A stretch of DNA of 64,000 nucleotides from Guillardia theta CCMP2712 (lineage: Eukaryota; Cryptophyceae; Pyrenomonadales; Geminigeraceae): the NCBI RefSeq assembly GCF_000315625.1, contig NW_005434630.1, positions 378,559 through 442,558 on the forward strand. Direction: 5' to 3'. The stretch's first letter is position 1, and each line of letters starts with the position of its first letter. Shown here piece after piece: positions 1 to 12,460 of the stretch. Made by a program: the position numbers and the translations under genes. The notes below the pieces were generated by a model. It ran no database searches, was not told the origin of the DNA, and worked only from the letters and a program-made list of their open reading frames with translations.

Positions 1-1260
1 GTCCGAGTCTAGGTAGGTAGGTGCTTCCTTCATGAGATTCCATGGGTGGGTGCTTCATCTAGACATACACCAGGTGGGGTGGAAGAGAAAATCGATGAAT
101 GGATTTATGATAGGTGGGGTAGATGAGGAAGACACAGGGTAGGGTTTGGAGAGGATACCCTGGGTGGTCTTTGATCGGATCGGGGGTAGAAACAATCTAA
201 TGAAAGCTCCGGGGTCCTATCTGCAGGGGGTGCCACCTCCATTCTTAAGGACCGGTACATTCGCCTACAATTAGACCCGTGTTTCAACACCGGTTGTTCT
301 TTCATCCAGTAAACTAGGGGGTACAGACCACCACCGGTGTTGGCCGTAAAGATTTCTTCAAACGAAGGGTCCTGGGAACCTGAGGCTGGTGAGTGTATGT
401 AGTAGATAGGTGGGGTGGTCAAAACAAGGGGTGATCCCTTCTAGAGCCCTTCTTTGAACTTAGGGGGTGGTTGAGGTTTCATTGATTACACAAGTCGGGG
501 GTACTGTAATTGCCCGGGTAGGACAGACCTGTGTCCAACAGGGTGGGGTGGTGTCGATGACTCAGAGGAGCCTGGGGTGGGTGAGGACCCTTAGCATTTA
601 GTGAGTGATCTATGAAGAATGGGATGGTAGTGGTAGTAATTGCAACAAGGGGTACGTACGTTTTTCATTATTCAACCACCCTACCCACCTCCTTGACACG
701 ATTTGATGTCTCGTGTTGAAGTGGAGAAGGGGTAATGAGGGGTCATGATTTCCCTACACCCACCCACATACCAAAGTCTAGTGAGCACCTATACTACTAC
801 CCTACCCATTCCAGAGTATCTGCTACCCCTTCTCTATGAGGTGCCGAGGTCTTGATCCCGCTTGGCATGCTGCAATAACCCCACCCCTTCATCAATCACG
901 GTGTAGGAAAACACCCGGTGGAGAACCCCACTACCCCTCATGTCCGCATTCATGCACCGGTGCTTCTCGGACGTATCCATCAGAATTTGAGAGCAGGACC
1001 CCTACTTTTCCCACATGCACGCACCTGTTGGGTCCTTTTGGCCCTCTCCAAAAAAATTCTGATTTCAAAATTGTTTTCCACCCCCACAAAGGGAATCCCG
1101 CCCCGAACATACCCTTCAAATATAGCCAAATTCTATATGGGTGGGGTAGTTTGATGAGGACGGGTTTATGTCAAGTTCACCCTGAAAATCTGTGCAAAAG
1201 AATGGAATCGGACGATGAATCGAAGGGGTGGGGTGGACAACCCCGTGGTAGGGTGAGGTA
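1..1260. other. G-rich gene-poor spacer with GGTGGGGT/GGGTAGG motifs
   Basis: No convincing gene was found. The plus strand is studded with short G-run motifs of the type GGTGGGGT, GGGGTGG and GGGTAGG, and some segments carry the complementary CCTACCC. The open frames here are short, lack domain-like composition and are crossed by these motifs. Similar blocks recur in other spacers of the window (about 3.53-3.92, 16.8-17.0, 18.07-18.16, 19.9-20.04, 28.7-29.1, 33.8-33.9 and 51.6-51.9 kb), so this looks like a general feature of intergenic DNA here. It is not a simple telomere repeat, because no fixed unit is repeated in tandem. Confidence 0.6.
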
Positions 1261-1440
1261 GGGGTTCCTGCTCACGAATAAAAGGGTGGGTCACTGAAAA
1301 CACATCCATTGAAGGGCAATGAAAAGTCGTAGAAAACTGATTGAATTCTACCCTCTAAATTTCATTTTTGAATTCGAAGTTTCTGAAACCCAAAAATGGT
1401 AGCCACACCCCCTTGTTCAGGCCATGACTAAAAATAAAAC

Positions 1441-1737
1441 CGTGAGCGGCCGGACCCCGGCCCCGGGCCCGGGGCCCACCGGGGCGAGCGCCACTCAGTG
1501 ACTGATGAGTACGGTAGGACGGCCACCGATCCGACTCAGATCGGACCGTCACGGGCCGCCGGTCCGCCGAGAGTCAACTGAGTGAACGGCGGCCCGGACC
1601 GTCTCGGCGCGGCCGGCGGTCACCGAGCCCGTGACTCGCCTCGGCGAGAGTCGGCCGCTGCGGGGCGCCCGGGCCGGATTGGACCCTGTAGTGCGGCCGG
1701 GTGCCGCCGCCGCAGGCCGCACTGCCACGGTTCTGGC
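1441..1737. repeat. GC-rich palindromic patch (dispersed family, copy 1)
   Basis: The patch has very high GC and nested GGCCCGGGCC-type palindromes, with GACTCAGT/CTGAGTGA-type motifs interspersed. It sits in an otherwise AT-moderate spacer. Patches with the same mix occur near 21.4-21.66, 28.57-28.69, 33.29-33.35, 44.2-44.3 and 49.05-49.16 kb, and more weakly near 23.54-23.66 kb. No transposase-like frame is present. Confidence 0.55.
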
Positions 1738-1860
1738 ACAATGATTTAATTGAGGATTGACATCATTTAATTGAGTTTGAACTTTTCGGAAAATCAGTTT
1801 TCAAGTTTGGCAAAACTCAGCGAGAGAAAGCGGCCTACTACTCACTGTCAGGCTGAAATT

Positions 1861-3330
1861 TTAGGATATCACGCAGCATTTCTTGGAGCCTTCGACATGA
1901 CTGTACCTGCACAGCACGATCATGGATAACCGGGCACCCGGAGCCGACATCGTCAGAGATTTCCAAGGAAAAAAACAAGCACAGTGACTGCGGCAAGTTC
2001 CCAAGTCGCTGAGCCGCGAGCCGCGGGGGAGCCTCACCAAAGAGCGATCGCGTGCTTCAGCTCGGTCCTTGTGATGCCACCAGACTTTGCCTGCAGCATG
2101 GTAAGTGCATGCACCAAGGACGGAGGGTCTTGGGCGGGGGCCCGGGGACCTGGGTGATGCCATCTGCATGTTTGAGAACCTCCTGCACCTGAGCATTCCT
2201 TCATGCGCTTGCTCGAGCTGGCAGAAAGAAGCCTTGGCTGCCACCAACCTCGTTGTCTTCTGGTTCTTTCCCGTCGTTAAGCTCTAAGTGGCTCAAGGTT
2301 AGATGAAACAAGCTCGATGACTCTCAGATCTCGTCGCACCTTGCAGCAGAGCCTTGAGCTCATCGAACTGGAGGAAGGGTTAGCGAGCAGCGTTTTGAGG
2401 ACTCGCATCCAACACCTCGAGCTGCCCGCTTTGATTCTTGTCGTACTTGTCAAAGATGCGCGCGATCTCCGGCTGCCCAAAGAATTTCACAGAGGTTCTT
2501 GTTGCTTTCTTGCAAACGCCTCAGCTCACTTTGGAGTTGAGGTAACGGTGCCAGATGTCTATCGCTGTCTCCAGCTGCACAAAACATGATAATGAGATCA
2601 GAGGTATAAAATAAGACGGTCGTTTGCCTCCTCCGGACCAATGTGATCGTCAATCTTCTGCAGAAGACATCAACAACTTTCAATTGGTGTATCCTTTTCA
2701 AACCTTGTCAATCAAGTCCGCAGTCTTCAACACGTACACAACCTCTTCTTCAGTGGGTTTTTCGCCACCGGCGAGGTCCTGATGCCATTGGTGATGTCTC
2801 TCCCATCCTTTTCCATGATTTTGCAGCATTGCGGCACCTGCAGCATATTCCCGAGCTCTTCTTTGTTCAGCTTGCCATCCTTGGACAAGTCGTACTTCCT
2901 GATGATCTGGGTTCCACGAACAAGTTCTTACATGCTCTCGGGGAATCAACCTGTGCATACCTTCGTGATCTTGTTTTGTTTCTCTAATTCTTCCCAAAAC
3001 TGTTCATGTCTTCGTATCGCCTGCAAGATCAAATAGGGCCAATCTCATTACATGAAAACCAAACAAGTCATCAGCACCTCCATCCTGTTCTCTCCCACGG
3101 TGGCGCTGAATCACGATCAAAACTTGAACATTACGAAAACCATCTAGCTGACCTGGGACGATTCCTCCTGGCATGTCGAACGGCCATAGCAGCTGCAGCC
3201 CTGTTCAAATCTTGAGAACTTCCGTTGCGCAGGACAAACCAGACGGCAATTACATCGTTGGAAGTCTGTGAACAACCAGGGTCAAATGAATCGAAGTATG
3301 AAAGTGCTGTTGTCGTATTCATCTACCCAA
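1861..3330 (-). CDS. EF-hand calcium-binding protein with C-terminal CaaX box
   Basis: Multi-exon gene; the 5' end is uncertain. Phase-consistent exons give one EF-hand loop with DLSKDGKLNKEE near 2.87-2.91 kb, a degenerate one around VLKTADLIDK...DDHIGPEE (2.6-2.75 kb), a good one with FDKYDKNQSGQLE followed by FDELKALLQ (2.36-2.46 kb), and a weak fourth around HADGITQ...GGITRTEL (2.05-2.18 kb). The last exon (1861-1906) ends in KKCCVIS, a CaaX prenylation box (CVIS) after a basic pair. This suggests a Ca2+ sensor that is farnesylated and membrane-anchored, comparable in logic to prenylated plant calmodulins. The exon near 3.0-3.07 kb (AIRRHEQFWEELEKQ) probably belongs, but its phase does not join cleanly to the first EF-hand exon, so a splice site is still unresolved there. 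Confidence 0.72.
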
Positions 3331-4434
3331 CTCTCTCTGCTCTTGTTCCCTCTCCTTCCTCCCTCTCTCCTTTACCACCCTTTCCTCTCACGCCCCGATC
3401 TTCCCCCATGCGACTCCTGGACCCACAAAAATGGACCAGAAAACAATAAGATTAGCTAAAGCAATTTTTGGATGGTGACCACCAGCCTTGAAAAGCACCC
3501 TCGTTCACTTCGAATTGGTTTCGGCAAACGTAGGGTGGGTGGGGTCCTAGGGCGATAAGTTGGGAATAATGGGGGTGGTTTCAGCAATGTATCTGGGTAG
3601 GGGTGATTTTTCACTACCCCTCTAAAGAGAGGTTAATGTTGGAACGGTGATCATGGCCTCCCAAAAAAGTCACAATCGTTACTTAAGATGAATTTTAGTA
3701 TCAATATAATATATTAATTAAATAATTTCATATCAATTAATGGGGTACAGATGGGCACTTGTTTCAACAAGATGAAATTTGAGAAGTAAAGTTGGAAAAG
3801 CGGTCAAAGAACAAGGACCCCCACCTACCCTCAATATCAACAAAAACCATCACCCCAAAGGTGGGGGTGAATTGAGGGTTATAGGTAGGGGTACAAGATA
3901 AGGGGTGGGCAAGGTGGTAGCGGCAGGCGCGGCATGGCGGCGGCTGAAATGCGAGTGCGAAGCGATTAAGTAAGAGGAGGAGGAGGGGAAAACGGTAGGC
4001 GGCAAGGTTTTTCGAGGTGAAGTAAGGAGAAGAAAGAGGAGGAAGGAGGAACAAGGTGGTCAAAGAGGAGGAAGACTTTGAGAAGCAGATCCATCAGCGA
4101 AAGCTCGGTCGATATCCAAACCTCAGCGCCCCCGTGAAGTCTGAAGGAAGAGAGGAGGAGGAGGAGGGCAAGGTTCGTTATTATCAGACGATCATTGGAG
4201 ACCAACAAGATCAAGAGTCCTGCTGGGTTTAATCAACATCACCCTTTGGAGGCGCGCTGGAGAGGAGGACCGGTCGACTGAGGTAGCAACCTGTTTTAAG
4301 CAGCAGATGGGGGAACAGTTATCCTCCTCCACTTCTGATAGCAGGAGTGGCCGGCATACTATGTGATGGAGTAGAGGTGGATTTGGGTAAAGGGATTGAT
4401 ATTGAAGTCTGCCCCAAACATCTATTTGGGAAAC

Positions 4435-7400
4435 ATGGCGGAGCGAAGCCGGCCAGCAAAAAGCAAGACGGGCGATTCTAGCCTTGTGCAGAGCTTGCAT
4501 GTTCTCGACAAGGGGTTTCACCAGCTCTCCCATGTTGTGCACTATTCGAAGAACAAGCACAGTGAGTGTCTTCTTCTTTTGCTTGCCATCCTGTATCCCG
4601 CAACAGCGATCGAACCATTCTCGCTGGGTTGCTGCTCTTTCCTTTTGCCCCTCCCAAAGGATTCAGCGCCTCGAAAATTTTGTTTCCCTTCTCCTTCATT
4701 TAGGCTCTCTGCTACACGTTGCGTTTTGATCTGATAGCTTCTGAATCGTTGAAATGGCAGAAGTGACTTTGTCAATTCCACAAGAAATCGAGATCGACGA
4801 CTTGGTTCAGGTAAATGACATTGAAACCTTTTCTGTGCAGAGTTTGTGGATTGACGATGGCACAGCACCTCGATGACGTATGCATTGAGATACTGCATGA
4901 TTGGAATAGCATCCAGGTTCTGTATCAACCATTGACTCCCGAAGTTTTGACGTGTAAGGATTGCAGAAGGGCAAAACTGAACTTTTGAACGCCTTCAATG
5001 AAAATGTTGCAAGTGTCATGCGGGTTCTGGTCAACATCACTTTTCTATTTGATAGCGACAATTTTCCTATGCATGAAAGGTTCCATCCCTTCTTGATTGG
5101 AATGATTGGAAAGTTGCATTGAATCTAGAATTTTACAGACTTCCTCGCTATTTTGTGAACAATGAAGGTCTTAATCAGCGAATCGTTCAGCTCTGCATTT
5201 CTTGGGTTGTTGAGCTTGAGTCGAAGGATTACAAGGAAAACGACGTTTGTAAGTTTTTTTATGGTGTTCGCTTGCATCTTTTTGTGACCTTGTCTTTTAA
5301 GGTGCAATTTTTACAAACATGGTTACAGTTCTGCATAACTATGTTAGCCATGAATTCAAGCAAAATAGGAAGCCATTCTGTGAGTGACTCTGAAAAATTC
5401 ATGTTGTTCTTTGCCTAATGTCAAACGTACAGGCTCATACTTTCTGGCGAGCCCCAAACTGTCAGAATTCATAAGTGCATCCGTAGACGCAGTTACGGGA
5501 AAGCTTGGATCTGATGGTACTCTTCGAAATAGACTACAGCAATTATGCGGTGAGAAGTTTTCTCGCAAAAAAATATCCCGTGAATTTGATGCAGTTGAAT
5601 TCTGGAATGCTATTGTGAATTGGAATATTGTTGACGACCAGCGATACAACAAACTGAGGAACGTATTTATCAAACACCCAAGAATGAAGGATTTGACAGA
5701 ATTTTTGTCCAAGAGGATAGAAAGGAAGGACGAAGAATCCATATATTTTCTGACCCTGCTTTTCGAGTCATCCGATTTCCTCTCCCTTTTTCTGGAGTAC
5801 GATGACGTTCGCCGCAAGTGCATGGACGCCATTTTTAACAGCTTGACCATCCTGTTCACAAAGCTAGATCTGGCTAAAAATCCGCATATCATGCTTATGG
5901 AAAATCTTGTTTCTATTGCTGGAATTAGAGAGGGACGTAGCTTTCTCCTGAAGGATCATTCTCGTCAACTCTTGGAGCTGATTGCACAATTCATTAGCAA
6001 GTTCGACAAGCTGTATGAGCGATACAAGGCATTCACCGATGAGACGCCAGAGGAGGGCTCTGAGCTCCAAGGCCTCATCAAACTGCTTGGACATTTCTTC
6101 AGATTCTATGGCTCCTGTCACGACGAGCGATGCCATCTGGTCCAGGCCATCCTGGACCACTTCAACAGTTCGAGAGGAGTGGCGAAGGTCTTGGCTCACG
6201 TTCAGGTCTTCAGTAACTTGCCAACTCTGCGGAAGAATGAGTGCGTTGAAGCGGTTGACGTGGAAAATTATGCCAAGTTTTTGGCAGCGGTGAAGCAGCG
6301 CGGCGGGGTGGCAGAAGAAGCCAAGCAGTCTAGTGCCATCCCCGATGCACTGAATCGATCTAAGTCGACGAGTTCCACCAACATCAAGGTTAAGCTCGAA
6401 GAATTTCTGTACAACGCTAAATCAGGTTCGGCGCAGTCGAACCGAAGCAACGAGGATGGCAGTGCCGCGCAAAGCAGCACAGCAAACGATGTTCCAAGTG
6501 AAGAAAGAGAGAAGGGAAATGATAAGCACAATAATTCGGGCAATCAAGAGCTGATTGATGTTGATATGGAACATGAGAAGACGACGGAGGCTGAATCGAA
6601 CAGTCGTTCACATGACGATGAAACTGCTAAGGCAAGCAAAGCGCAACCAGACACAGATCAACCGATGGCATCAAACTCCATGAATGGTACCAATGATGAA
6701 ATGGATGTGGAAAAAAGGAAGGAAAGAGCTGGCTTGCTGTTGGCCAGCATGGTAGCTTCGCAAGGACCTGAAGCGGCGTCAAGCTCCAAGGCAGGTCCCT
6801 CAGAACCTGAGGACAAGGAGACCGCTGAGGCATTGCGTGAGAAGAAATCAGCTGAAGCTCTGCTTGGTTTGTTCGATGCTGTACCCATCACACAGGGAAA
6901 TGTCATGTCCGACATCATCTCAGCTTCTAGTAAGAAGCGTAAAGAAGTCACCATGAAAGAGAACTCGCTAGAGCGCCTGGCGAAAAGGTTGAACTCCCAG
7001 AAAGAAAACATGAAGCTCGACGACCCTAACACGGCTCAAACTTCTGCTGCAATGGATTCGCCAGATCTTCTATTGAACTCTTCTAAGGAGGCTCAAATCA
7101 TTAGAACACTGTTTTCTCCGAAAGAAAAGGCGAAGAAGAAGGATGCTGTGTGGAGGGCATACGTGAGCAACAGTTGGGAGGACGATGAGTTCCTCTTCGA
7201 ACCATTGTCATCTCCTGAGTTCATCGATCCAGCTGAATATGAATCAGATGAAAATTCAAATGACCTCAAATCTCAATGCAATGTCTACCTGGGTATGAAA
7301 AATAGTCAGAGTGCGAAATCTCATGGTGAAACAGAGGAAAGGAGAGCGAGAGAGCCAATCTCCTTTGAGATGAATGCGAGTTGGGCAAGGAACTTAGAGG

Positions 7401-10010
7401 CCCAGCGTTCAGGCAAGCCAGAACTCAAGTCTTCCATGTCTGGCATTTCCACATCTTACCCTTCGCTCTCTGGCGACATGCTCCATCAGCTTGCGAAGAA
7501 GATGCGGCCTGAATCCCCATCGTCAAGCAGAGCAGAGATTGGTGGCCTAAAGGCGTCTGAAAGCAACTTTTCAAGGAGCCAAAGGACAGCAGCTGAAGCT
7601 CTCTGCGGAGATGTGTCGAGGGATGAGCTCAGGAAGAAGGTTGCGAACTACTTCCCGGTGCTTCAACAGAAGTCAGGTCAAGATAGGGGAGATGGCCAGC
7701 TCCCCTTCGGAGCTTCAATGTCCATGTCGAAATCGGACACGAATCGCGGTGGATCGCCGAAGGGTTCTGGCGTTGGGGATCGGAGCAGCATTCCTTCCCT
7801 GATAGATAAGGTGGGAGACAGCAGCTGGCAGGACAAAGTACCAAAAGGTAGGTCGACATCTGTCTCGTTCAGGCTGCTGAAAGTTTCTGATCTCCTTTCC
7901 TTGCACCAGTTCCCTCGTTGACAAGCTCATCGTTGTCGAGCTCCATTGCCTCGGCAAGGGCAGCGGCTGTATCCTCTGCTAGCTACTTGCTATCTAAGGT
8001 AGTCCCTCCAACCCAATGCCCGAACTCTGTGAACCCTGCTGCTGCTGCCTCCGGATTGCACACGCAGACTGCGGAAGTACGTTGAAAGCGCGTCTTCATC
8101 TTATTGCGTGACGATTTGACTACAGGGGAAGGGGGGCGATGCAGCTAGCCAGGCACAGGAGGCCTTAAGTAGGCAGGCCTCCCGACAGCTCCAGGACCTG
8201 CTCAAGGAGACGAGGACTTCGTCCCAGGAGGCCTCGAGATCCGATACAAAGTCTGCCAGCCAGTACGCCGGGCTTGTGGGGACTCAGGGCATTCCGGCCA
8301 GTCAGCTGGCCAGTGCTTATCAGCAGATGCAACTGCAGCAGGCTGCCGCGAGCCAGTCAAAGAACATCCTCCAATTTACAAAGGCAGCCTTTCCTGTGCA
8401 GTCCACGAGCTCCCTGTTCGGCGTCCCCTACCTCCAACAGAATGCGACGCACAGCTTGTTCGCTGCCGCAGCCGCCGCAAGCGCTGCTCAGACTAAGAGG
8501 CGCAATTCCATGAAGCACGTGGAGATCGCCAATATGATCCACACTTATTCCAAGACCATACAGCAGCTCCAAAACCGTCAGTACCTGATGCAAGTTCCCG
8601 CCCTGAACCTCGGGGCCCGCACTGGACTCACCCTCGGCGCCTTTCCGAACCCTTCGTTCCTCACGGCTCAGAATCTGTTTGCCAAGATCGGGCATCTGTC
8701 AACTGCAGCTGCTTCATTGCAGGTTGGTGTCGCCCCCACACTCGCTCTTCAACTCTCTTTCCTCCCTCCACTCCGTCGCTGTAATCATCTCCTACCTTCA
8801 ACTCCCTTTCTCCTTGGCTGTCTGCACCCCTGTAAGTTGATTCACTCGTCTTTGTCTCAGGCCTTGCAGCAAGTGCAAGCACAGAGTCAGCAGCAGCAGT
8901 CCCAGCAACAAGCCCAGCAGCAGAAACTGTCACAACAGAGCACGTCCTCGCAGCCACAGGCTCAGGCACCGGCACAGCAGCAGGCACAGTCATCTCATCA
9001 ACAAACGCAGAAGCCACAACAGACGCAGCAGCAGCGGCAAGCATCTCCACAGCCGCAGCAGCAGCAGCAGCCATCCCACCAACAGAAGCAACAGCAACAA
9101 GCTTCAGGTTCACAACCGAGTGGTTCGAGCGCCCGGGCCTCGCCCCCTGCTGGGAGTCAGCAGAGCTCTTCACAGCCACCAGCGCACGAGTCGGCCAGCC
9201 AGCAGCTGCCAAGTCAGACAGCAACGGCCGGGCCCAAGAGCGTGCTGAACTCTGTCGGGGGCCCGCAGACCCTCAGTCAAGCTCAGTCGTTTCTGAACTT
9301 GCGTTCAAACTTAACAGGTGAATGTTTACCTCCCCTCCTCTGCCCCTTCTTCCGACCCCTTTGCTCAGACCCGATGCATTCTTGTCTCACACTTACATCA
9401 TCCCTTCTGCCCCCTTCCCTCCACCCCTTCCTCGGGAGTCCAGGTTCCTGACGAATCCTCCCGTGCAGGCCTCCAGCAGTACGGGCCTGCTCTCAACATT
9501 GCCCTGGCAGCTGGGAGGGGTTCGCTTCCCCTCGGCGTGACGAGAGGGGTCCCGGGGTCACTCTTCACCGACCCTGGGTTCACTTTGGGAGGTGGGCAGC
9601 AGCTGGGGCAGCAGAGGATGGGAACTTCGTCCAGCCAGACTGCGGTGCGTTGACGTCTCCTCGTGTGCGATCGGATGACGTCACTGCGCAGCTCGGCGAC
9701 TCAATCCTCTCCGCCATGAACGGCTCGAGCTCCCGTGAGGGAGTCATCGACCTGACGCAGGAGGAGGCCGCACAAGATTCTGGTTCTCCCTCCTCCTCCT
9801 TGATTTTCTTCCTCATCCCCTCCCATTGCTCACCATCCTCCTCTGTCCCATACGTGGAACTGCTTCCCCATCTCCTTTCCCTCGCCGTCCTCTCTTTCCT
9901 CCTAGCGCCTCCCTTACTGTTCCTCTTGCCTTCCTCCTGCTCCTTCGTTCACTTGCCGACCTGCGTGGCCTGACTTTTCCTCATTTGCAGGTAGCAGTGC
10001 AGGGCAATGA
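4435..10010 (+). CDS. large scaffold-like protein, helical N-half, Gln-rich tail and SIM
   Basis: Start at MAERSRPAKSK; short first exons lead into a long exon at about 5.43-7.85 kb. The N-terminal half is helical and ARM/HEAT-like in composition (for example FWNAIVNWNIVDDQRYNKLR), followed by a charged disordered stretch rich in Ser, Glu and Lys. Downstream exons (8.13-8.72, 8.86-9.32, 9.46-9.65 kb) give a Gln/Ala-rich region with long QQQ runs at 8.88-9.12 kb. Near the end is VIDLTQEE, a canonical SUMO-interacting motif (V-I-D-L-T). Joining the last exon at 9991 gives a stop at 10008-10010. The combination suggests a nuclear scaffold or transcription/RNA-processing cofactor. I do not recognise the family. 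Confidence 0.7.
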
Positions 10011-10272
10011 CATGACAGGGAAGGGACTTGAGATAGGGTGAAGCTTGTAAATTTGTAGTGGACTCCAGGTGGAAGTGGAGATTGTCATGTAAATGTTTGC
10101 GTGTGTTAAACCGACAGGCTCTCGAGCTTCTCAGCTCTTGCTGGACGAGTCTCGTCGTGTTTCCGCGTCTCTCCGTTGATCTTTTTGTTTTCTCTTCCTT
10201 TCTTTGACTAACATAAACCAATGCAAAGCCGTTTGACCTCTTGCTCCCCACATGTTCTCAGGAGCGGCAGGA

Positions 10273-11808
10273 CTACTTCTTGCCTTTGCCTTTGCCCTTC
10301 TTCGCCGGCATTGCTGGCTTCTTCTTCGGCTTGGGCTTCTCCTCCTCTTCCTCCGAGTCGGAATCTCCCTCCTCCGAGTCAATGTTCATCTTGTTCATCT
10401 CCTCCTCCATCCCCTCGTAGTCCTCCTCCTTCCGACCCGTCGGGAACCTCTGCCTGATGCTCGCGTTCGACGTCGTGTCCCACACAACGAGCTTGCTATC
10501 CTTGCCCCCAACTGCAAGAACGTACGCAGCCTCCGGGTCCATGCTCCAGGAGCAGCAGAATACCTGGTCCACGTCCATGTTCCTAGTCGTGATGAACTCC
10601 GCCTTTCCTCCCCTCACATCCCACAACTTCAGCGTCTTGTCCAGCGACGTCGTCGCGATCAGCCCGTTCACTTGCTGGTTCAGTGCCAGCCCCGTTACTG
10701 CCTTGTCGTGGGCCCCGATGCTGTACAGGTTGCTCCCAGCCTGCCGCGCGTCATGGCAAGTGACCATGCCGGAGTCGGTGCTGACGAAGAACTGATGCTC
10801 CTCGTGCGGGTTCCATGCGACGCACTCCACGTCTGACGTCACTGGCCACTTGCCCGCAGCCTTCCAGTCTGCAGCCGCCGCTCTCACATCGAGCACGGCC
10901 GCCGTCTTGTCGAAGGAGCCGGAGAGGAGGACTGCAGCGCTGGTGGGATGCCACTGAAGCGCCTGCACCTTGTCCGAGTGATGGGTGAGCGTGTGGAGGG
11001 TCTGTCCTCGAGGGACATCCCACACCTTCACCGTCTTGTCTGCTGAGGCGCTGGCAAGCACGTGCCGCTGGATCGGATGCCAGCTCAAGCCGAGGACCGC
11101 TTCCTTGTGACTGCCCTCCTTGAGAACCTTCTTTGCCTTCTTCTTCTTCTTCTTCCCCTTGGATGCTGGCAGCTCGGCCTTCCCTTCCATGTCCTCTCCT
11201 CCCAGCACAACCACGGGCTCCAACGCGTCGAGACAGTCGAGGTCCCATACTTCGATGGCTGGGTCCATGGTGCCGATGGCGCAGAAGCTTCCAACAGACC
11301 CGTCAGTGCGAGCGCAGTCGAGCCAAGTGAGACAGAGGGGAAAGGCGTTGAGCATGAGGTCGTGGTGAACGAACAGGGTTCCCTCCTGGTCGTCATACAC
11401 GTAAACATCGAGCGTGTGCCCCTCCTCCTCACTGTGACAAGCCAAGATCAACGAGTCTGTCGGGCGGATAATGTTGTCCTCGTCCGCGTCCGAGTCATCC
11501 TCCTCATCGGGGAGCGTGATATACGGATCCTCCATGTTGGATCGAAACATCGGAGGGCCAACCGCCCCGAGGACTCCAAGCGCTTCATCGTCCTCGTCGT
11601 CGTACTTGTCCAGCCCGTACTCGGCAAGCTCCCCATCGCTCTTAACAGCCGAAGCCGCAGAGATGGCTCTTCTCACTGCGTTCTCCTTGCTCAGAACCTC
11701 TTCGTCTTCTTCTTCCTCCTCCTCCTCTTCCTCCTCCTCCTCCTCCTCCCTCCTCTTTGGCACCGCTAAAGCCTTTCCCCGCCGCACCCACGACAGCGCT
11801 GATATCAT
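10273..11808 (-). CDS. PWP1: PWP1-like WD40 repeat protein
   Basis: Intronless, 511 residues. It begins MISALSWVRRGKA, matching the conserved start of periodic tryptophan protein 1. A long poly-Glu run follows, as in the acidic N-terminus of the family. WD40 repeats are visible: LSWHPIQRHVLASASADKTV/KVWDV, LQWHPTSAAVLLSGSFDKTA, VAWNPHEEHQFFVSTDSG, LALNQQVNGLIATTSLDKTL/KLWDV and WSMDPEAAYVLAVGGKDS/LVVWDT. The C-terminus is Ser/Glu-rich and then Lys-rich, consistent with nucleolar location. PWP1 proteins act in ribosome biogenesis and rRNA transcription. The gene is convergent with the scaffold gene that ends 262 bp away. Confidence 0.93.
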   Translation of the reverse strand: MISALSWVRRGKALAVPKRREEEEEEEEEEEEEEDEEVLSKENAVRRAISAASAVKSDGELAEYGLDKYDDEDDEALGVLGAVGPPMFRSNMEDPYITLPDEEDDSDADEDNIIRPTDSLILACHSEEEGHTLDVYVYDDQEGTLFVHHDLMLNAFPLCLTWLDCARTDGSVGSFCAIGTMDPAIEVWDLDCLDALEPVVVLGGEDMEGKAELPASKGKKKKKKAKKVLKEGSHKEAVLGLSWHPIQRHVLASASADKTVKVWDVPRGQTLHTLTHHSDKVQALQWHPTSAAVLLSGSFDKTAAVLDVRAAAADWKAAGKWPVTSDVECVAWNPHEEHQFFVSTDSGMVTCHDARQAGSNLYSIGAHDKAVTGLALNQQVNGLIATTSLDKTLKLWDVRGGKAEFITTRNMDVDQVFCCSWSMDPEAAYVLAVGGKDSKLVVWDTTSNASIRQRFPTGRKEEDYEGMEEEMNKMNIDSEEGDSDSEEEEEKPKPKKKPAMPAKKGKGKGKK

Positions 11809-12440
11809 GGTCGCACGTGCTGAATGTGCCCCTCATCCCCACTCCATTTATGTGATATGGACCTCATCCACCCTCGGGCCCAACCTAGTTGAACCATTGT
11901 CTTTTATTACTCAACTTGTTGCGTTCTAAATCGGTGAAGATGGCAGTGAATATTAGGAAATGGAGAAGGGAGGAGGAGGAGGAGGAAGAAGAAGAGGGGG
12001 TGGGTGAAGGGGGAGGGGGAAGGGAGGAGGAGAAGGAGGAGGAGGAGGAGAGGAGGAGGAGGAGGAGGAAAGTGGTAAATGAATTTTTGCGGGGAGAAAC
12101 AGGAAGGAAGTTGAACGAGGGGGGGATCACATGAGAAGAACTTGAGAATGGCTGGAGTATCGGCTGGAACAGAGCAAAGAGAAGAGGAACGAAGAAAAGC
12201 AGGTAGAGAGACCCGATCAAGCGTGCTGAGAGCACTTGAAGCATGTCAAGAAATGGAGGTCGGCAGGGAGCAAAGTGACTAGTGCTACGATTTGACCATG
12301 CTCAGCAACGAAATTGTATCTGGAGACGATATGCAAGGATAGAGACGGCAGGACAGGGAGGGGGGCAAGATGTATGAAGGAGAATTGTGCCGTGGGGCTG
12401 TGAGCTGTGAGCGCTTTCATGAAGCACGTGTACTTGAGCG
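11809..12440. other. spacer upstream of PWP1 with (GGA)n tract
   Basis: Divergent intergenic region. At about 11.97-12.07 kb it holds a GGA/GAA purine tract that makes long but artificial poly-Glu and poly-Ser frames on both strands. I see no supportable gene. It probably holds the PWP1 promoter and the 5' region of the small gene to the right. Confidence 0.5.
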
Positions 12441-12460
12441 TCTTTCTCACTGCTGCAGCT

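Noticed and set aside
1-600. G-rich left end as a telomere
   Set aside because: No constant tandem unit such as TTAGGG or TTTAGGG, and the same G-rich motifs recur in many internal spacers.
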